Source of the DNA: Helicobacter pylori
GTDB taxonomy: Bacteria > Campylobacterota > Campylobacteria > Campylobacterales > Helicobacteraceae
Length of the DNA stretch: 64,000 nucleotides
Assembly (NCBI RefSeq): GCF_900120335.1
Contig: NZ_LT635477.1
Span: 496,001 to 560,000, forward strand
Reading direction: 5' to 3'
Both the position numbers and the translations under genes were made by a program. The notes beneath the pieces were generated by a model. It did no database searches. It was not told the origin of the DNA and saw only the letters and a list, made by a program, of their open reading frames with translations. Positions 39,487 to 49,970 of the stretch are shown here, in pieces (the stretch's first letter is position 1; every line of letters begins with the position of its first letter).

Positions 39487-40866
39487 ATGTTAGAGAAGCA
39501 ACACATCCAATACTTTAAAAACCTGGTAGGGGGAGAGGATTTTTTCACCGATTTAGCGCATTTGAACGCTTATTGCTATGACGCTACTAAAGAAAGGCAT
39601 TTGCCTAGCGGCGTGATTTTCCCTAAAAACGAGCGAGAAATCAGCCAGATTTTAAAATACTGCAACGAGCATCGCATCATCGTTGTGCCTAGGGGGGCTG
39701 GGAGCGGTTTTACAGGGGGGGCGTTGAGCGTGAGCGGAGGGCTAGTTTTAAGCGTAGAAAAGCATTTGGATAAGATTTTAGAGATTGACACTAAAAATTT
39801 GATCGCTAGAGTAGAGCCGGGCGTGATTAACAAGCATTTCCAAAACGAAGTGGAAAAATTGGATTTATTCTACCCCCCAGATCCAGCGAGTGAGAGTCAA
39901 AGCACTTTAGGGGGGAATGTCGCCGAAAATGCCGGCGGCATGCGCGCGGCTAAATACGGCATCACTAAAGATTATGTCATGGCTTTAAGGGTGGTTTTAG
40001 CGAATGGCGAAATCATAAGGGCAGGCAAAAAGACGATCAAAGATGTCGCTGGCTTTAATATCGCAGGGCTGATGATTGCTAGTGAGGGGTGTTTGGGCGT
40101 GATTTCTGAAATCACTTTAAAGCTTTTAGCCAAACCACCCCTAAAACAAAGCGCGATGGGGGTTTTTAACCATATTGAAGACGCCATGAACGCCGTTTAT
40201 AAGACGATGAGTAGCGGCGTTACGCCTGTGGCGATGGAATTTTTGGATAATTTGAGCATTAAAGCGGTTGAAGAACGATTTTCTAAAGGCTTACCCAAAG
40301 ACGCTGGAGCGATACTCATCACTCAAGTGGATGGCGTGGTGAAAGAGCAGATCGCATGGCAACTCAATGAGATAGAAAAGCATTTTAAAGCCAATGGTTG
40401 CGTGGGTTTTAAGATCGCTCAAAACGAACAAGAAGAGCAGGATTTATGGTTTTCAAGGCGTAACGCTTCTCAAAGTATTAGCGTTTATGGTAAAAAGAAA
40501 TTGAATGAAGACGTGACCGTTCCTAGGGCGAGCTTGCCGAGTTTGTTGCAAGAAGTCGCCAAAATCAGCCAGAAATACGGCTTTAAAATCCCTTGCTTTG
40601 GGCATACGGGCGATGGCAATGTGCATGTGAATATCATGCTAGAAGATCCTAAAAGGGATTTAGAAAAAGGCCATAAGGCTATGGAAGAGATTTTTCAGGC
40701 CGCTATTAGTTTGGAGGGGACTTTAAGTGGGGAGCATGGCATAGGCTTGTCTAAAGCCAAATTCATGCCTTTAGCGTTTAATCATAGTGAAATGGAGCTT
40801 TTTAGGAACATTAAAAAAGCCCTTGATCCCAATAATATTTTAAACCCTTTTAAAATGGGGCTATAA
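39487..40866 (+). CDS. glcD: FAD-linked D-lactate/glycolate oxidase-type dehydrogenase (GlcD)
   Basis: This 459-residue flavoprotein has the PCMH-type FAD-binding pattern: VVPRGAGSGFTGGALSV, PPDPASESQSTLGGNVAENA, GGMRAAKYG and ASEGCLGVISEITLKL. The C-terminal domain has GHTGDGNVHVNIM with the metal-site His, and SGEHGIG. It acts on 2-hydroxy acids. The substrate (glycolate or D-lactate) is not decided by sequence. The G7 run in the TGGALS part is not at a reading-frame break. Confidence 0.88.
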   Translation: MLEKQHIQYFKNLVGGEDFFTDLAHLNAYCYDATKERHLPSGVIFPKNEREISQILKYCNEHRIIVVPRGAGSGFTGGALSVSGGLVLSVEKHLDKILEIDTKNLIARVEPGVINKHFQNEVEKLDLFYPPDPASESQSTLGGNVAENAGGMRAAKYGITKDYVMALRVVLANGEIIRAGKKTIKDVAGFNIAGLMIASEGCLGVISEITLKLLAKPPLKQSAMGVFNHIEDAMNAVYKTMSSGVTPVAMEFLDNLSIKAVEERFSKGLPKDAGAILITQVDGVVKEQIAWQLNEIEKHFKANGCVGFKIAQNEQEEQDLWFSRRNASQSISVYGKKKLNEDVTVPRASLPSLLQEVAKISQKYGFKIPCFGHTGDGNVHVNIMLEDPKRDLEKGHKAMEEIFQAAISLEGTLSGEHGIGLSKAKFMPLAFNHSEMELFRNIKKALDPNNILNPFKMGL

Positions 40867-40888
40867 AATTTAAAAGCAAGGAAAGCGC

Positions 40889-41653
40889 ATGAAAGTCGGT
40901 GTTTATGGGGCGAGCGGTCGTATAGGGAAATTACTTTTAGAAGAATTAAAAGGGGGGTATAAGGGATTAGAGTTGTCTAGCGTGTTTGTCAGGCAAAAAT
41001 GCGAAACCGATTTTAGCTCTTTTTCACACACCCCTTTAGTAACCAATGATTTAAAAGCGTTTGTGAAAGCTTGCGAATGCGTGGTTGATTTTTCTTTACC
41101 TAAAGGCGTGGATCATTTGCTAGACGCTCTTTTAGAATGCCCTAGAATTTTAGTTTCTGGCACGACCGGTTTAGAAAAAGAAACGCTAGAAAAAATGCAA
41201 AAATTAGCCTTAAAAGCGCCGCTTTTGCATGCGCACAACATGTCTATAGGGATTATGATGCTCAACCAATTAGCCTTTTTAGCTTCTTTGAAATTAAAAG
41301 ATGCGGATATTGAAATTGTAGAAACGCACCACAATCTTAAAAAAGACGCTCCGAGCGGCACGGCATTGAGTTTGTATGAAACTTGCGCTAAGGCTAGGGG
41401 GTATGATAAAAAAAACGCCCTCATCACTCACAGAGAAGGTTTGCGCTCTAAAGAAAGCATTGGTATAGCCGCTTTAAGGGGGGGCGATGTCGCCGGGAAG
41501 CACACGATAGGGTTTTATTTAGAGGGCGAATACATAGAGCTTAGCCATACGGCGACTAACCGATCTATTTTTGCTAAAGGGGCTTTAGAAGTGGCTCTGT
41601 GGCTTAAGGATAAAGCCGCTAAAAAATATGAAATCAGCGAAATGTTTGGTTGA
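40889..41653 (+). CDS. dapB: 4-hydroxy-tetrahydrodipicolinate reductase DapB
   Basis: This 254-residue enzyme of lysine and meso-diaminopimelate synthesis reduces hydroxy-tetrahydrodipicolinate with NAD(P)H. The N-terminal Rossmann loop is [13 protein letters not shown], the middle is [12 protein letters not shown], and the substrate loop [19 protein letters not shown] contains the conserved His pair and Lys. It is 22 bp after glcD, so likely co-transcribed. Confidence 0.95.
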   Translation: MKVGVYGASGRIGKLLLEELKGGYKGLELSSVFVRQKCETDFSSFSHTPLVTNDLKAFVKACECVVDFSLPKGVDHLLDALLECPRILVSGTTGLEKETLEKMQKLALKAPLLHAHNMSIGIMMLNQLAFLASLKLKDADIEIVETHHNLKKDAPSGTALSLYETCAKARGYDKKNALITHREGLRSKESIGIAALRGGDVAGKHTIGFYLEGEYIELSHTATNRSIFAKGALEVALWLKDKAAKKYEISEMFG

Positions 41654-42087
41654 ACGCTTGAACCTTTTTGTATAGATGATTCACGCTTTTATAATGGAAT
41701 ACCGCCCTTTGTTAGCCTTATTAAAGGGCTTTCACTATACTATAAGGGATATTAGTAAGGATAAGGCTGTATTAAAAGGGTTTGTTTTGTAAGGATTGAT
41801 CTTGCCTTGTGTGGTTAGTAACACAAGGCGGGTGTAGCAAGACTTACTATAATTTTAATTCAAGGAGTCTAACTAAAATAAAAGGAGAAATTTTAGTTAG
41901 GGTTTTATTATAGCAAAAATTAGCAAGGCTTACAAAGGGTAGCGTTTTAATTTTAAATTAAAGCGTTATTTGGATTATTTTTAGCTTCATTTACTTTTTG
42001 TTTAACAATAAGTCCTACAACTGCAAGCATATAATTTAAAGTATTTAGGTTATTCAATCAAAAAATTTTAAAACAAAAGGATATAAA
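41654..42087. other. Intergenic region with hairpins and facing -10 boxes
   Basis: No protein gene is certain here. Present are: a TATAAT near 41691 on the plus strand; GCCCTTT/AAAGGGC (stem 7) at about 41702-41727; GCCTTGTGT/ACACAAGGC (stem 9, loop 8) at 41804-41829; CTAACTAAAA/TTTTAGTTAG (stem 10) at 41869-41900 with AAAAGGAGAAA in its loop; a plus-strand TATAAT at 41848-41853 and a minus-strand TATAAT at 41907-41912 that face each other. This would suit a small RNA with an antisense partner, but nothing proves it. Confidence 0.4.
41953..42057 (-). CDS. Possible 34-residue hydrophobic peptide
   Basis: The minus strand is open from TTG 42057 (or ATG 42030) to TAA at 41953, reading NYMLAVVGLIVKQKVNEAKN with a membrane-like core. 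There is no ribosome site, so this is a weak call. It would lie just downstream of the divergent lipoprotein promoter. Confidence 0.2.
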   Translation of the reverse strand: MNNLNTLNYMLAVVGLIVKQKVNEAKNNPNNALI

Positions 42088-42276
42088 ATGAAAACCATTA
42101 GAAATGGCGTGGTAGTTGGCGTGTCTTTGCTCGGCGGTTGTGCGAGCGTTGAGACTCGCTTTGACGCTCTGCGTGTCGCTTGCATTAAAGATGCTTTTAT
42201 AGAAAAAGAATTATGCTACACGCCTAAGGACTTTGGAAACCCTTATTTTACTAATCAAACCGATACCAGGCTCTAA
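42088..42276 (+). CDS. Small lipoprotein
   Basis: This 62-residue protein begins MKTIRNGVVVGVSLLGGCAS with lipobox LGGC at Cys18. The mature part has two more cysteines and is about 44 residues. AAAAGGATATAAA lies directly before the ATG as ribosome site. It matches the small lipoprotein expected between dapB and glnA in H. pylori. Function unknown. Confidence 0.75.
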   Translation: MKTIRNGVVVGVSLLGGCASVETRFDALRVACIKDAFIEKELCYTPKDFGNPYFTNQTDTRL

Positions 42277-43013
42277 GGGTTTCTTCTTAAAAAATATTTT
42301 GGCTCTTTTGGCTCATGTTGATTGAGCCAAGCGTTTCAAGAATTTCAAAACTTCAAAAATTTCAAAACACAGAAAACACAGAATTAAAACAAATTTTTTG
42401 CTTTTTCAAGAATAGTGAAGCACCCAAACGCTAAAGACACAGGCTTTTTTAGGCTTATTGGGGGAGAGTTTGGCTTTCACTTTGTATCCCTATAATTAGG
42501 GATTTTACAGAGTTTGAGCGTCCCAAGCGCGTTCGATTTCTCACGCATCACATCTTTAAAGGCGTAACTCCCAACACTTCTTGCCGTAGATACGAATGCA
42601 TGGGGGTATTATAAATGAGTAGCATTCATTCCAAACGCTAAAAATGTTGGGGATTTCTGCTAAGTTGTTTTAAAACTTTATTTATGGTTTTAAGATTTTA
42701 TTTTGTTGTAAAATTCTTAAGGAGATAGGGGGTATTTTGAAATCATTCTCCACCCTTTTAACCCCCAAAAACTAAACCCCCTAACCCCAAAAGACCGCAT
42801 CGCAAGAAATCATCGCTCGCTTTTCGCAAGCTCTTTTAACATTTATTTTAAAAAATGCTTTTAAGCCATTTTTAAAATTTTATGATCAATACCCTATTAG
42901 AATAAAACCAAAAAGCAAAGAAAATCAATTCTTTCAACCACTCTCTTTAAAAATAAGGTATTTTTGCCTTATTCTAAATTTTTAGAGTGGGATTTATTGA
43001 CCCACTCATTGTT
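42277..43013. other. 737-bp region without a supported gene
   Basis: The stretch between the small lipoprotein and glnA holds a possible start-less remnant on the minus strand at about 42500-42605, reading AFVSTARSVGSYAFKDVMRE and ending YRDTK. It is interrupted by stops and has no start codon. The region also contains the glnA terminator. I see no RNA gene that I recognise. Confidence 0.4.
42952..42973 (-). terminator. glnA terminator hairpin
   Basis: On the minus strand AATAAGG pairs with CCTTATT across an 8-base loop and is followed by TTTT. A second stem GAGTGGG/CCCACTC at 42985-43007 lies between it and the glnA stop. Confidence 0.5.
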
Positions 43014-44459
43014 TTAGCATGAATAAGTGGTGATAAATTCAAAAGGATGGGGTTTACTCTCCCATGGGAACACTTCAGCGTTGAATTTAAGAGACTGATA
43101 AGCTTGAATAAATTCTTCGCTAAAGACCTGACCCTCTTTTAAATACTGCTTATCGGCTAGCATTTCTTCTAACGATCTCCTTAAAGTGTGAGGCATTTGT
43201 TTGATGCCTTTTTCTCTGATTTCATCTAAAGTCAATTTGAAAAGGTTAATGTCCATCGCTTCGCCGGGATCGATCTTATTTTTAACGCCATCCATGCCTG
43301 CCATTAAAATCGCTGCAAAAGCCAAGTAGGGGTTTGATGAGCTGTCCGGGAATCTGAATTCAAACCTAGCACTATTTTTAGAAATCCCATAAGGGATGCG
43401 CACGCTCGCACTCCTGTTGTTAGCCGAATAAGTCAAAATAGATGGGGCTTCATAGCCAGGAATTAGGCGTTTGTAAGAATTAGTGGAAGCGTTAGTGAAA
43501 GCGGCTAACCCTCTAGCGTGGCGCAACACGCCCCCTAAAAAATGCAACGCCAACTCACTCAAGCCCTTGTAAGTTTCGCCACTAAAAAGGTTTTCGTTAT
43601 TTTTCCAAACGCTCACATGGGTGTGCATCCCGCTCCCGTTATCCCCGTATAAAGGTTTTGGCATGAAAGTGGCGGTTTTCCCGTTTAAATGAGCGACCAT
43701 TTTAACCACATATTTGAGTTTTTGGACATTGTCAGCGGATTCCACTAAATCCCCAAATTTCACGCCCACTTCGCCTTGCGCTTGCGCGACTTCATGATGG
43801 ACGACAAAAGTTTCTAACCCCACTTGGTTTAAGACTTTCACAATTTCTGTGCGAATATCCATCATCGTATCCGTTGGTGGCACAGGCATATAGCCCCCTT
43901 GCTTGCCCGGTCTATGCCCAAAATTCACGCCATTTTCAAAGCTCTTATCCCGATTCCATTCGCCCTCTTCGCTATCCACTTCGTAGTATTGGGAATTGGA
44001 AGCGTCTTTAATTTTAATGGAATCAAAAATAAAAAATTCATTCTCCGCGCCAAAATAAGCCACATCGCCCAAACCTGAATCTTTTAAATGCTGTAAGGCT
44101 TTTTTAGCGATACTTCTAGGGCATTTTTCATAAGGCTGGTTTTTATACACATCATACACATCGCAAAACACGACCACGCTCACATCCGCGCTAAAAGGAT
44201 CAATGAAATAACGCACCAAATCGGGGGTTAAAATCATATCGGAGTGTTCAATGCCTTGCCAGCCCTTAAAACAACTCGCATCAAAAGGAATCCCCTCTTT
44301 AAACATGCCATGCGTTAAAGCCCCAAAAGAATAAGCGATGTGATTCCAAGTGCCTTTAATATCGCTGAATCTAAAATCCACAAATTCCACTTCATTTTCT
44401 TTGCAAAATTCAAAAAACTCTTTGATCTTGCTTTCACTATTTTGAGTTCTTACCATCAT
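43014..44459 (-). CDS. glnA: Glutamine synthetase
   Basis: This 481-residue type I glutamine synthetase makes glutamine from glutamate and ammonia; in a urease-rich organism it is the main route of ammonia assimilation. Landmarks are FDASCFKGW, the ATP/metal segments [20 protein letters not shown] and [11 protein letters not shown]. At the position of the adenylylated tyrosine of enteric enzymes (NLYDL) this protein has NLFKL, so it cannot be adenylylated, as reported for H. pylori. The adenylylating enzyme is also not in this neighbourhood. Confidence 0.95.
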   Translation of the reverse strand: MMVRTQNSESKIKEFFEFCKENEVEFVDFRFSDIKGTWNHIAYSFGALTHGMFKEGIPFDASCFKGWQGIEHSDMILTPDLVRYFIDPFSADVSVVVFCDVYDVYKNQPYEKCPRSIAKKALQHLKDSGLGDVAYFGAENEFFIFDSIKIKDASNSQYYEVDSEEGEWNRDKSFENGVNFGHRPGKQGGYMPVPPTDTMMDIRTEIVKVLNQVGLETFVVHHEVAQAQGEVGVKFGDLVESADNVQKLKYVVKMVAHLNGKTATFMPKPLYGDNGSGMHTHVSVWKNNENLFSGETYKGLSELALHFLGGVLRHARGLAAFTNASTNSYKRLIPGYEAPSILTYSANNRSASVRIPYGISKNSARFEFRFPDSSSNPYLAFAAILMAGMDGVKNKIDPGEAMDINLFKLTLDEIREKGIKQMPHTLRRSLEEMLADKQYLKEGQVFSEEFIQAYQSLKFNAEVFPWESKPHPFEFITTYSC

Positions 44460-44504
44460 TAACCACCTTTAATTGTTATGAATTGAGTTTGATTGATAGG
44501 GGTG

Positions 44505-44510
44505 ATTATA
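44505..44510 (-). promoter_or_regulatory. Extended -10 promoter of glnA
   Basis: TGCTATAAT on the minus strand, 46 bases before the glnA start. Confidence 0.55.
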
Positions 44511-44597
44511 GCATTTATGGGGTAAAAAAAGTAGAATCTGTATCAAGTTTTATTAAGACGCATGCGGTAAAATCCGCTAAATCAAGGAGTGTTATTT

Positions 44598-46676
44598 ATG
44601 AAAGCAAACGCTATAAAACTGCTAGACTTTATCGGTAAGAGTCAAGAAAAACAATTTGTCATTCCCATCTATCAGAGGGTATATAGCTGGGAAAAGGAAC
44701 AATGCAAGCAGTTGTGGGATGATATTGTCAAAACGGGTGGAAACGATCAAATAGAAGGGCATTTTATTGGCTCTATTGTGTTTGTGCATGATGGCATATA
44801 CACCACTAATTACAACGAGCTTCTCATAATTGATGGCCAACAAAGGCTCACCACCATCACGCTTTTATTCATCGCTTTGAGGGTTCATTTAAACGATGAA
44901 GATGAATTGTTAGAAAAATTTTCGTGCCAAAAAATCCAGAATCGCTACCTCATCAACAGCGATGAGAAAGGCGATAAAAAATTCAAACTCATCCTCTCAG
45001 AGCCTGATAGAGAAACCTTGCTATCTTTGATTGATAAAGACAGAAGAAAACCGAGTGAGCCTTCATCAAAAATAATGGAAAATTTTAAATTGTTTGAAGA
45101 ATGGATCCGTAAAAACACCGACAAACTAGAAACGATTTTTAAAGGATTAGACAAACTCATGGTGGTTGAAATCTCTTTAGAGAGAGGTAAGGACAACCCC
45201 CAGCTCATCTTTGAGAGCATGAACTCAACGGGCAAGGATCTCACGCAAACGGATTTGATCAGAAACTACATTTTAATGGGATTAGAGCCCGAAAAACAAG
45301 AGATTTTTTATAAGAAGTATTGGAGGGCTATGGAGGAAGATTTTAAACAAAATGAAACATTGTTTAATCAATTTGTCCGGCATTACCTCACGATCAAAAC
45401 AAGAGAAACCCCCAATATCAATAAAGTTTATGAAGCTTTCAAGCGTTACCAGCAAGAAAGGGGGATAGAGACAGAGGCATTGCTCCAAGATTTGCAAAAA
45501 TATTGCGGGTATTTTTGCCAAATCGTATTCAAAAAAGAAGCCGATAAAGATTTAAACAAGGCTTTAGGTTTTTTGGTGGATTTAGAGATGGATGTGATCT
45601 ATCCGCTACTACTAGAGCTTTATAGCGATTATAGCGATGGGGTTTTATCCAAGGCTGATTTTATCCCTATTATCTATTTAATAGAGAGCTATATTTGCAG
45701 AAGGGCGGTGTGCGGGCTTGGCACAAATAGTCTCAATAAAGTCTTTCCCTCTTTTACAAAGCGCATCCAAAAAGATGAGTATTTTAAAAGCCTAAAGGTG
45801 CATTTTGTCTATCTGACAGAAAAACAAAGATTTCCAAACAATGACGAGTTTAAAAAGCTTTTTATTACGATAGATTTTTATAATTTTCAAAAAAGGGAAT
45901 ACTTTTTTGAAAGGCTAGAAAATTTTGACACAAAAGAGCCGGTCGATACTCAAGAATGCACTATTGAGCACATCATGCCTCAAACACTCACAGAAGAATG
46001 GAAAAGGGATTTGGGTGGAAATTTTCAAGCAATACACGATAAATACCTCCACACAATAGGCAATCTCACTAAAACCGGTTATAACAAGGAGTATAGTAAC
46101 AATTCTTTCCAAAAAAAAAGAGATATGGAGAAGGGCTTCAAACAAAGCCCATTGAAACTCAATCAAAGTTTAAAAGATTTAGAATCTTTTGGCGAAAAAG
46201 AGATTGAAAAAAGAGCTAATGATTTAGCGGATTTGGCTTTAAAGATTTGGACTTACCCCAAGCTAGATGCAGAAACATTAGAGAAGTATAAACCCAAGAA
46301 AGAAAAAAAGGTTTATGATTTAAGCTTTTATAAGTTTGGTTCTCATTCAAGGGAGTTATTTGATATTTTAAGAAAAGAGATTAAAGCTCTTGATGAAAGG
46401 ATAACCGAAAAATTTAATCAAGATTATATCTCTTATGTGTTTGACAAAAATTTTGTGGATATTGTTGCGCAAACAAAAGACTTAAAATTGTATTTGAATA
46501 TGCCATTTAATGAACTGCAAGACGAAAAAAATTTGGCAAGGGACATGACTAATAAAGGTCATTTGGGGAATGGGGACATAGAAGTCAAACTAGAAACAAA
46601 AGAAAATATCCCTTATTGTTTGGGGTTGATCAAACAGGCTTTAGAAAAACAGATGGGTGGTAGGAACAGGCAATAA
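44598..46676 (+). CDS. GmrSD-like type IV restriction endonuclease (DUF262-DUF1524-DUF5655)
   Basis: This is about 692 residues from ATG 44598, with AAGGAG 8 bases upstream. The N-terminal DUF262 part has [14 protein letters not shown] and the NTP-handling motif [10 protein letters not shown]. The middle DUF1524 part has [12 protein letters not shown] and HTIGNLT.TGYN, an HNH-like nuclease core with the EHIxPQ motif. The last 115 residues resemble DUF5655. GmrSD enzymes cut modified phage DNA (glucosylated hydroxymethylcytosine in the E. coli case). It lies between glnA and rplI, where reference strains have only a small gene, so it is probably a strain-variable defence gene. Confidence 0.78.
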   Translation: MKANAIKLLDFIGKSQEKQFVIPIYQRVYSWEKEQCKQLWDDIVKTGGNDQIEGHFIGSIVFVHDGIYTTNYNELLIIDGQQRLTTITLLFIALRVHLNDEDELLEKFSCQKIQNRYLINSDEKGDKKFKLILSEPDRETLLSLIDKDRRKPSEPSSKIMENFKLFEEWIRKNTDKLETIFKGLDKLMVVEISLERGKDNPQLIFESMNSTGKDLTQTDLIRNYILMGLEPEKQEIFYKKYWRAMEEDFKQNETLFNQFVRHYLTIKTRETPNINKVYEAFKRYQQERGIETEALLQDLQKYCGYFCQIVFKKEADKDLNKALGFLVDLEMDVIYPLLLELYSDYSDGVLSKADFIPIIYLIESYICRRAVCGLGTNSLNKVFPSFTKRIQKDEYFKSLKVHFVYLTEKQRFPNNDEFKKLFITIDFYNFQKREYFFERLENFDTKEPVDTQECTIEHIMPQTLTEEWKRDLGGNFQAIHDKYLHTIGNLTKTGYNKEYSNNSFQKKRDMEKGFKQSPLKLNQSLKDLESFGEKEIEKRANDLADLALKIWTYPKLDAETLEKYKPKKEKKVYDLSFYKFGSHSRELFDILRKEIKALDERITEKFNQDYISYVFDKNFVDIVAQTKDLKLYLNMPFNELQDEKNLARDMTNKGHLGNGDIEVKLETKENIPYCLGLIKQALEKQMGGRNRQ

Positions 46677-46701
46677 AAACCCAACTTATTAAAATAAAGA
46701 G

Positions 46702-46707
46702 TATAAT
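46702..46707 (+). promoter_or_regulatory. -10 element of rplI-hslVU
   Basis: TATAAT in AGTATAATTAC, 31 bases before the rplI start. Confidence 0.5.
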
Positions 46708-46738
46708 TACAAATTACTTACAACTTAAAGGGGATATG

Positions 46739-47188
46739 ATGAAAGTTCTGTTATTAGAAGATGTGAAAAATTTAGGCAAAGCGGGTGAAGTGTGCGAAGT
46801 TAAAGATGGTTATGGGAATAACTTTCTAATCGCTAATAAAAAAGCCAAACTCGCCACTAACGAAGTGATCAATAAATACAAAGCCGAAGCTAAAAAGAAA
46901 GCGGAAAAAGAAGCCCTAGAAAAAGTGCAAAAATTGCAAATGGTAGAAACCTTACAAACCATCACGCTGACTATCCATAAAAAAGTCGGCGCGAACGGCT
47001 CTTTATTTGGAGCGATCACTAAAGAAGAGATCACGGAGCGTTTGAAAGAACAGCATGCGAGTTTAAATTTAGATAAAAAAGACATTGAGCTCAAACACCC
47101 GATTAAAAGCACAGGGATTTATGAGATTGAAGTCAAGCTTGGATCGGGGATTGTGGGCGTGTTTAAAATTGATGTGGTGGCTGAGTAG
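46739..47188 (+). CDS. rplI: 50S ribosomal protein L9
   Basis: This 149-residue protein begins [20 protein letters not shown] and has [17 protein letters not shown], the L9 N-terminal domain that binds 23S rRNA. A long helical linker and the C-terminal domain ([15 protein letters not shown]) follow. ATG 46739 is chosen over the tandem ATG at 46736. First gene of the rplI-hslV-hslU-era-csd6 run. Confidence 0.95.
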   Translation: MKVLLLEDVKNLGKAGEVCEVKDGYGNNFLIANKKAKLATNEVINKYKAEAKKKAEKEALEKVQKLQMVETLQTITLTIHKKVGANGSLFGAITKEEITERLKEQHASLNLDKKDIELKHPIKSTGIYEIEVKLGSGIVGVFKIDVVAE

Positions 47189-47191
47189 AAA

Positions 47192-47734
47192 ATGTTTGAA
47201 GCGACGACGATTCTAGGCTATAGAGGGGAGATGGGGGGCAAGAAGTTCGCGCTCATTGGAGGCGATGGGCAGGTAACTTTGGGTAATTGCGTAGTCAAAG
47301 CCAATGCGACAAAAATCAGGAGCTTGTATCACAACCAGGTTTTAAGCGGGTTTGCCGGGAGCACTGCGGACGCTTTTAGTTTGTTTGATATGTTTGAACG
47401 CATTTTAGAGAGCAAAAAAGGGGATTTGTTTAAAAGCGTGGTGGATTTCAGCAAAGAATGGCGCAAGGATAAGTATTTACGCCGACTGGAAGCGATGATG
47501 ATCGTTTTAAATTTGGATCACATTTTTATTTTGAGCGGCACGGGCGATGTTTTAGAGGCTGAAGACAATAAGATCGCCTCTATTGGGAGTGGGGGGAATT
47601 ACGCCTTAAGCGCGGCTAGGGCTTTGGATCATTTCGCTCATTTAGAGCCTAGAAAACTCGTAGAAGAGTCCTTAAAAATCGCAGGGGATCTTTGCATTTA
47701 CACCAACACAAATATTAAAATTTTGGAGCTTTAA
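47192..47734 (+). CDS. hslV: ATP-dependent protease, proteolytic subunit HslV
   Basis: This 180-residue proteasome-like peptidase starts [13 protein letters not shown]; removal of the leader exposes a threonine nucleophile before [28 protein letters not shown] and [14 protein letters not shown] are family landmarks. It forms a double hexamer with HslU, whose ATG overlaps its TAA by one base. Confidence 0.93.
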   Translation: MFEATTILGYRGEMGGKKFALIGGDGQVTLGNCVVKANATKIRSLYHNQVLSGFAGSTADAFSLFDMFERILESKKGDLFKSVVDFSKEWRKDKYLRRLEAMMIVLNLDHIFILSGTGDVLEAEDNKIASIGSGGNYALSAARALDHFAHLEPRKLVEESLKIAGDLCIYTNTNIKILEL

Positions 47735-49065
47735 TGTCTAAATTGAATATGACCCCAAGAGAAATTGTCGCTTATTTAGATGAATACATCATTGAGCAAA
47801 AGGAGGCTAAAAAGTTTATCGCTATCGCTTTAAGGAATCGTTACAGGCGTTTGCAACTGGAAAAATCCTTACAAGAAGAAATCACGCCTAAAAACATTTT
47901 AATGATTGGCTCTACTGGTGTGGGTAAAACTGAAATCGCAAGAAGAATGGCAAAAATCATGAAACTCCCCTTTGTGAAAGTGGAAGCGAGCAAATACACA
48001 GAAGTGGGTTTTGTGGGGCGCGATGTGGAGTCTATGGTAAGGGATTTAGTCAATAACAGCGTGCTTTTAGTGGAAAATGAGCATAAAGAAAAATTAAAAG
48101 ACAAGATTGAAGAGGCGGTTGTAGAAAAAATCGCTAAAAAACTCCTGCCCCCTTTGCCTAGTGGCGTGAGCGAAGAGAAAAAACAAGAATACGCTAACAG
48201 CCTTTTAAAGATGCAACAAAGAATCGCACAAGGCGAGTTGGATAGTAGAGAAATTGAAATTGAAGTGCGTAAAAAAAGCATAGAGATTGATTCTAATGTG
48301 CCGCCTGAAATTTTAAGGGTTCAAGAAAATTTGATTAAGGTTTTCCATAAAGAACAGGATAAAGTCAAAAAAACTTTAAGCGTTAAAGAGGCTAAAGAAG
48401 CCCTAAAAGCAGAAATCAGCGACACGCTTTTAGATGGCGAAGCCATTAAAATGGAGGGTTTGAAGCGCGCGGAAAGTTCAGGGGTGATTTTTATTGATGA
48501 AATTGATAAGATCGCTGTCAGCTCTAAAGAAGGAAGCCGTCAAGATCCCAGTAAAGAGGGGGTTCAAAGGGATTTGTTGCCGATTGTAGAGGGGAGTGTG
48601 GTGAATACGAAGTATGGTTCTATTAAAACAGAGCATATTCTATTCATTGCAGCAGGGGCGTTTCATCTTTCTAAGCCGAGCGATTTGATCCCTGAATTGC
48701 AGGGTCGTTTCCCTTTAAGGGTGGAGTTGGAGAATTTAACCGAAGAAATCATGTATATGATTCTAACCCAAACTAAAACCTCTATCATCAAGCAATACCA
48801 AGCCCTTTTAAAAGTGGAGGGCGTAGAAATTGCGTTTGAAGACGATGCGATCAAAGAATTAGCCAAACTTTCTTATAACGCCAATCAAAAAAGCGAAGAT
48901 ATAGGCGCTAGAAGGTTGCACACCACCATTGAAAAAGTGCTAGAAGACATTAGTTTTGAAGCGGAGGATTATTCGGGGCAAAGCGTTACTATCACTAAAG
49001 AATTGGTTCAATCCAAGCTAGGGGATTTAGTGGCTGATGAAAATTTGGTGAAGTATATTTTATAA
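47734..49065 (+). CDS. hslU: ATP-dependent protease, ATPase subunit HslU
   Basis: This 443-residue AAA+ unfoldase has Walker [15 protein letters not shown], the pore motif [14 protein letters not shown], an I-domain insertion with repeated Lys/Glu, Walker [12 protein letters not shown] and the sensor [19 protein letters not shown]. It ends in the short LVKYIL tail that docks into HslV. era starts at the last base of its stop. Confidence 0.95.
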   Translation: MSKLNMTPREIVAYLDEYIIEQKEAKKFIAIALRNRYRRLQLEKSLQEEITPKNILMIGSTGVGKTEIARRMAKIMKLPFVKVEASKYTEVGFVGRDVESMVRDLVNNSVLLVENEHKEKLKDKIEEAVVEKIAKKLLPPLPSGVSEEKKQEYANSLLKMQQRIAQGELDSREIEIEVRKKSIEIDSNVPPEILRVQENLIKVFHKEQDKVKKTLSVKEAKEALKAEISDTLLDGEAIKMEGLKRAESSGVIFIDEIDKIAVSSKEGSRQDPSKEGVQRDLLPIVEGSVVNTKYGSIKTEHILFIAAGAFHLSKPSDLIPELQGRFPLRVELENLTEEIMYMILTQTKTSIIKQYQALLKVEGVEIAFEDDAIKELAKLSYNANQKSEDIGARRLHTTIEKVLEDISFEAEDYSGQSVTITKELVQSKLGDLVADENLVKYIL

Positions 49066-49970
49066 TGAAAACTAAGGCGGGCTTTGTAGCTCTTATAGGC
49101 AAACCAAACGCTGGAAAAAGCACTCTTTTAAACACTTTATTAAACGCTCATTTAGCCCTTGTCTCGCATAAGGCTAATGCGACCAGAAAATTGATGAAAT
49201 GCATTGTGCCTTTTAAAGACAAAGAAGGGTATGAGAGCCAAATCATTTTTTTAGACACACCAGGGCTCCATCATCAAGAAAAATTACTCAACCAGTGCAT
49301 GCTCTCACAGGCTTTAAAAGCGATGGGCGATGCTGAATTGCGCGTTTTTTTAGCTTCTGTGCATGATGATTTGAAAGGGTATGAAGAGTTTTTGAGTTTG
49401 TGCCAAAAACCCCATATCTTGGCTTTGAGTAAGATTGACACAGCCACGCGCAAGCAGGTTTTACAAAAATTACAAGAGTATCAAAAATATTCATCGCAAT
49501 TTTTAGCTCTAGTGCCTTTGAGCGCGAAAAAATCTCAAAATTTAAACGCGCTTTTAGAATGCATCAGCAAGCATTTAAGCCCTAGCGCATGGCTTTTTGA
49601 AAAGGATTTAATGAGCGATGAAAAAATGCGCGATATTTATAAGGAAATCATTAGGGAGAGTTTGTTTGATTTTTTGAGCGATGAAATCCCTTATGAAAGC
49701 GATGTGATGATTGATAAATTTATAGAAGAAGAACGCATAGACAAGGTGTATGCGCGCATTATCGTAGAAAAAGAAAGCCAAAAAAAAATCGTGATAGGCA
49801 AAAACGGGGTGAATATCAAACGCATCGGGACTAACGCGCGATTAAAAATGCAAGAAGTGGGCGAAAAAAAGGTTTTTTTAAACTTGCAAGTGATCGCTCA
49901 AAAATCATGGAGTAAGGAAGAAAAGAGCTTGCAAAAATTGGGCTATATCTATCAAAGGAATAGGGATTGA
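49065..49970 (+). CDS. era: GTPase Era
   Basis: This 301-residue GTPase needed for 16S rRNA maturation and small-subunit assembly has G1 [10 protein letters not shown]3 DTPG, a G4 motif SKID in place of NKxD, and G5 SAK. The C-terminal KH domain has [20 protein letters not shown]. The SKID motif is a mild variation. It shares one base with hslU and overlaps csd6 by 4 bp. Confidence 0.94.
   Translation: MKTKAGFVALIGKPNAGKSTLLNTLLNAHLALVSHKANATRKLMKCIVPFKDKEGYESQIIFLDTPGLHHQEKLLNQCMLSQALKAMGDAELRVFLASVHDDLKGYEEFLSLCQKPHILALSKIDTATRKQVLQKLQEYQKYSSQFLALVPLSAKKSQNLNALLECISKHLSPSAWLFEKDLMSDEKMRDIYKEIIRESLFDFLSDEIPYESDVMIDKFIEEERIDKVYARIIVEKESQKKIVIGKNGVNIKRIGTNARLKMQEVGEKKVFLNLQVIAQKSWSKEEKSLQKLGYIYQRNRD

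Noticed and set aside
39700-39725. G7 run in glcD
   Set aside because: The reading frame is intact across it and the codons belong to the conserved TGGALS motif, so there is no sign of switching.
41694-41792. 32-codon frame starting MEYRPLLALL after dapB
   Set aside because: Its ATG overlaps a TATAAT box and it has no ribosome site, so it would lie before the likely transcript start.
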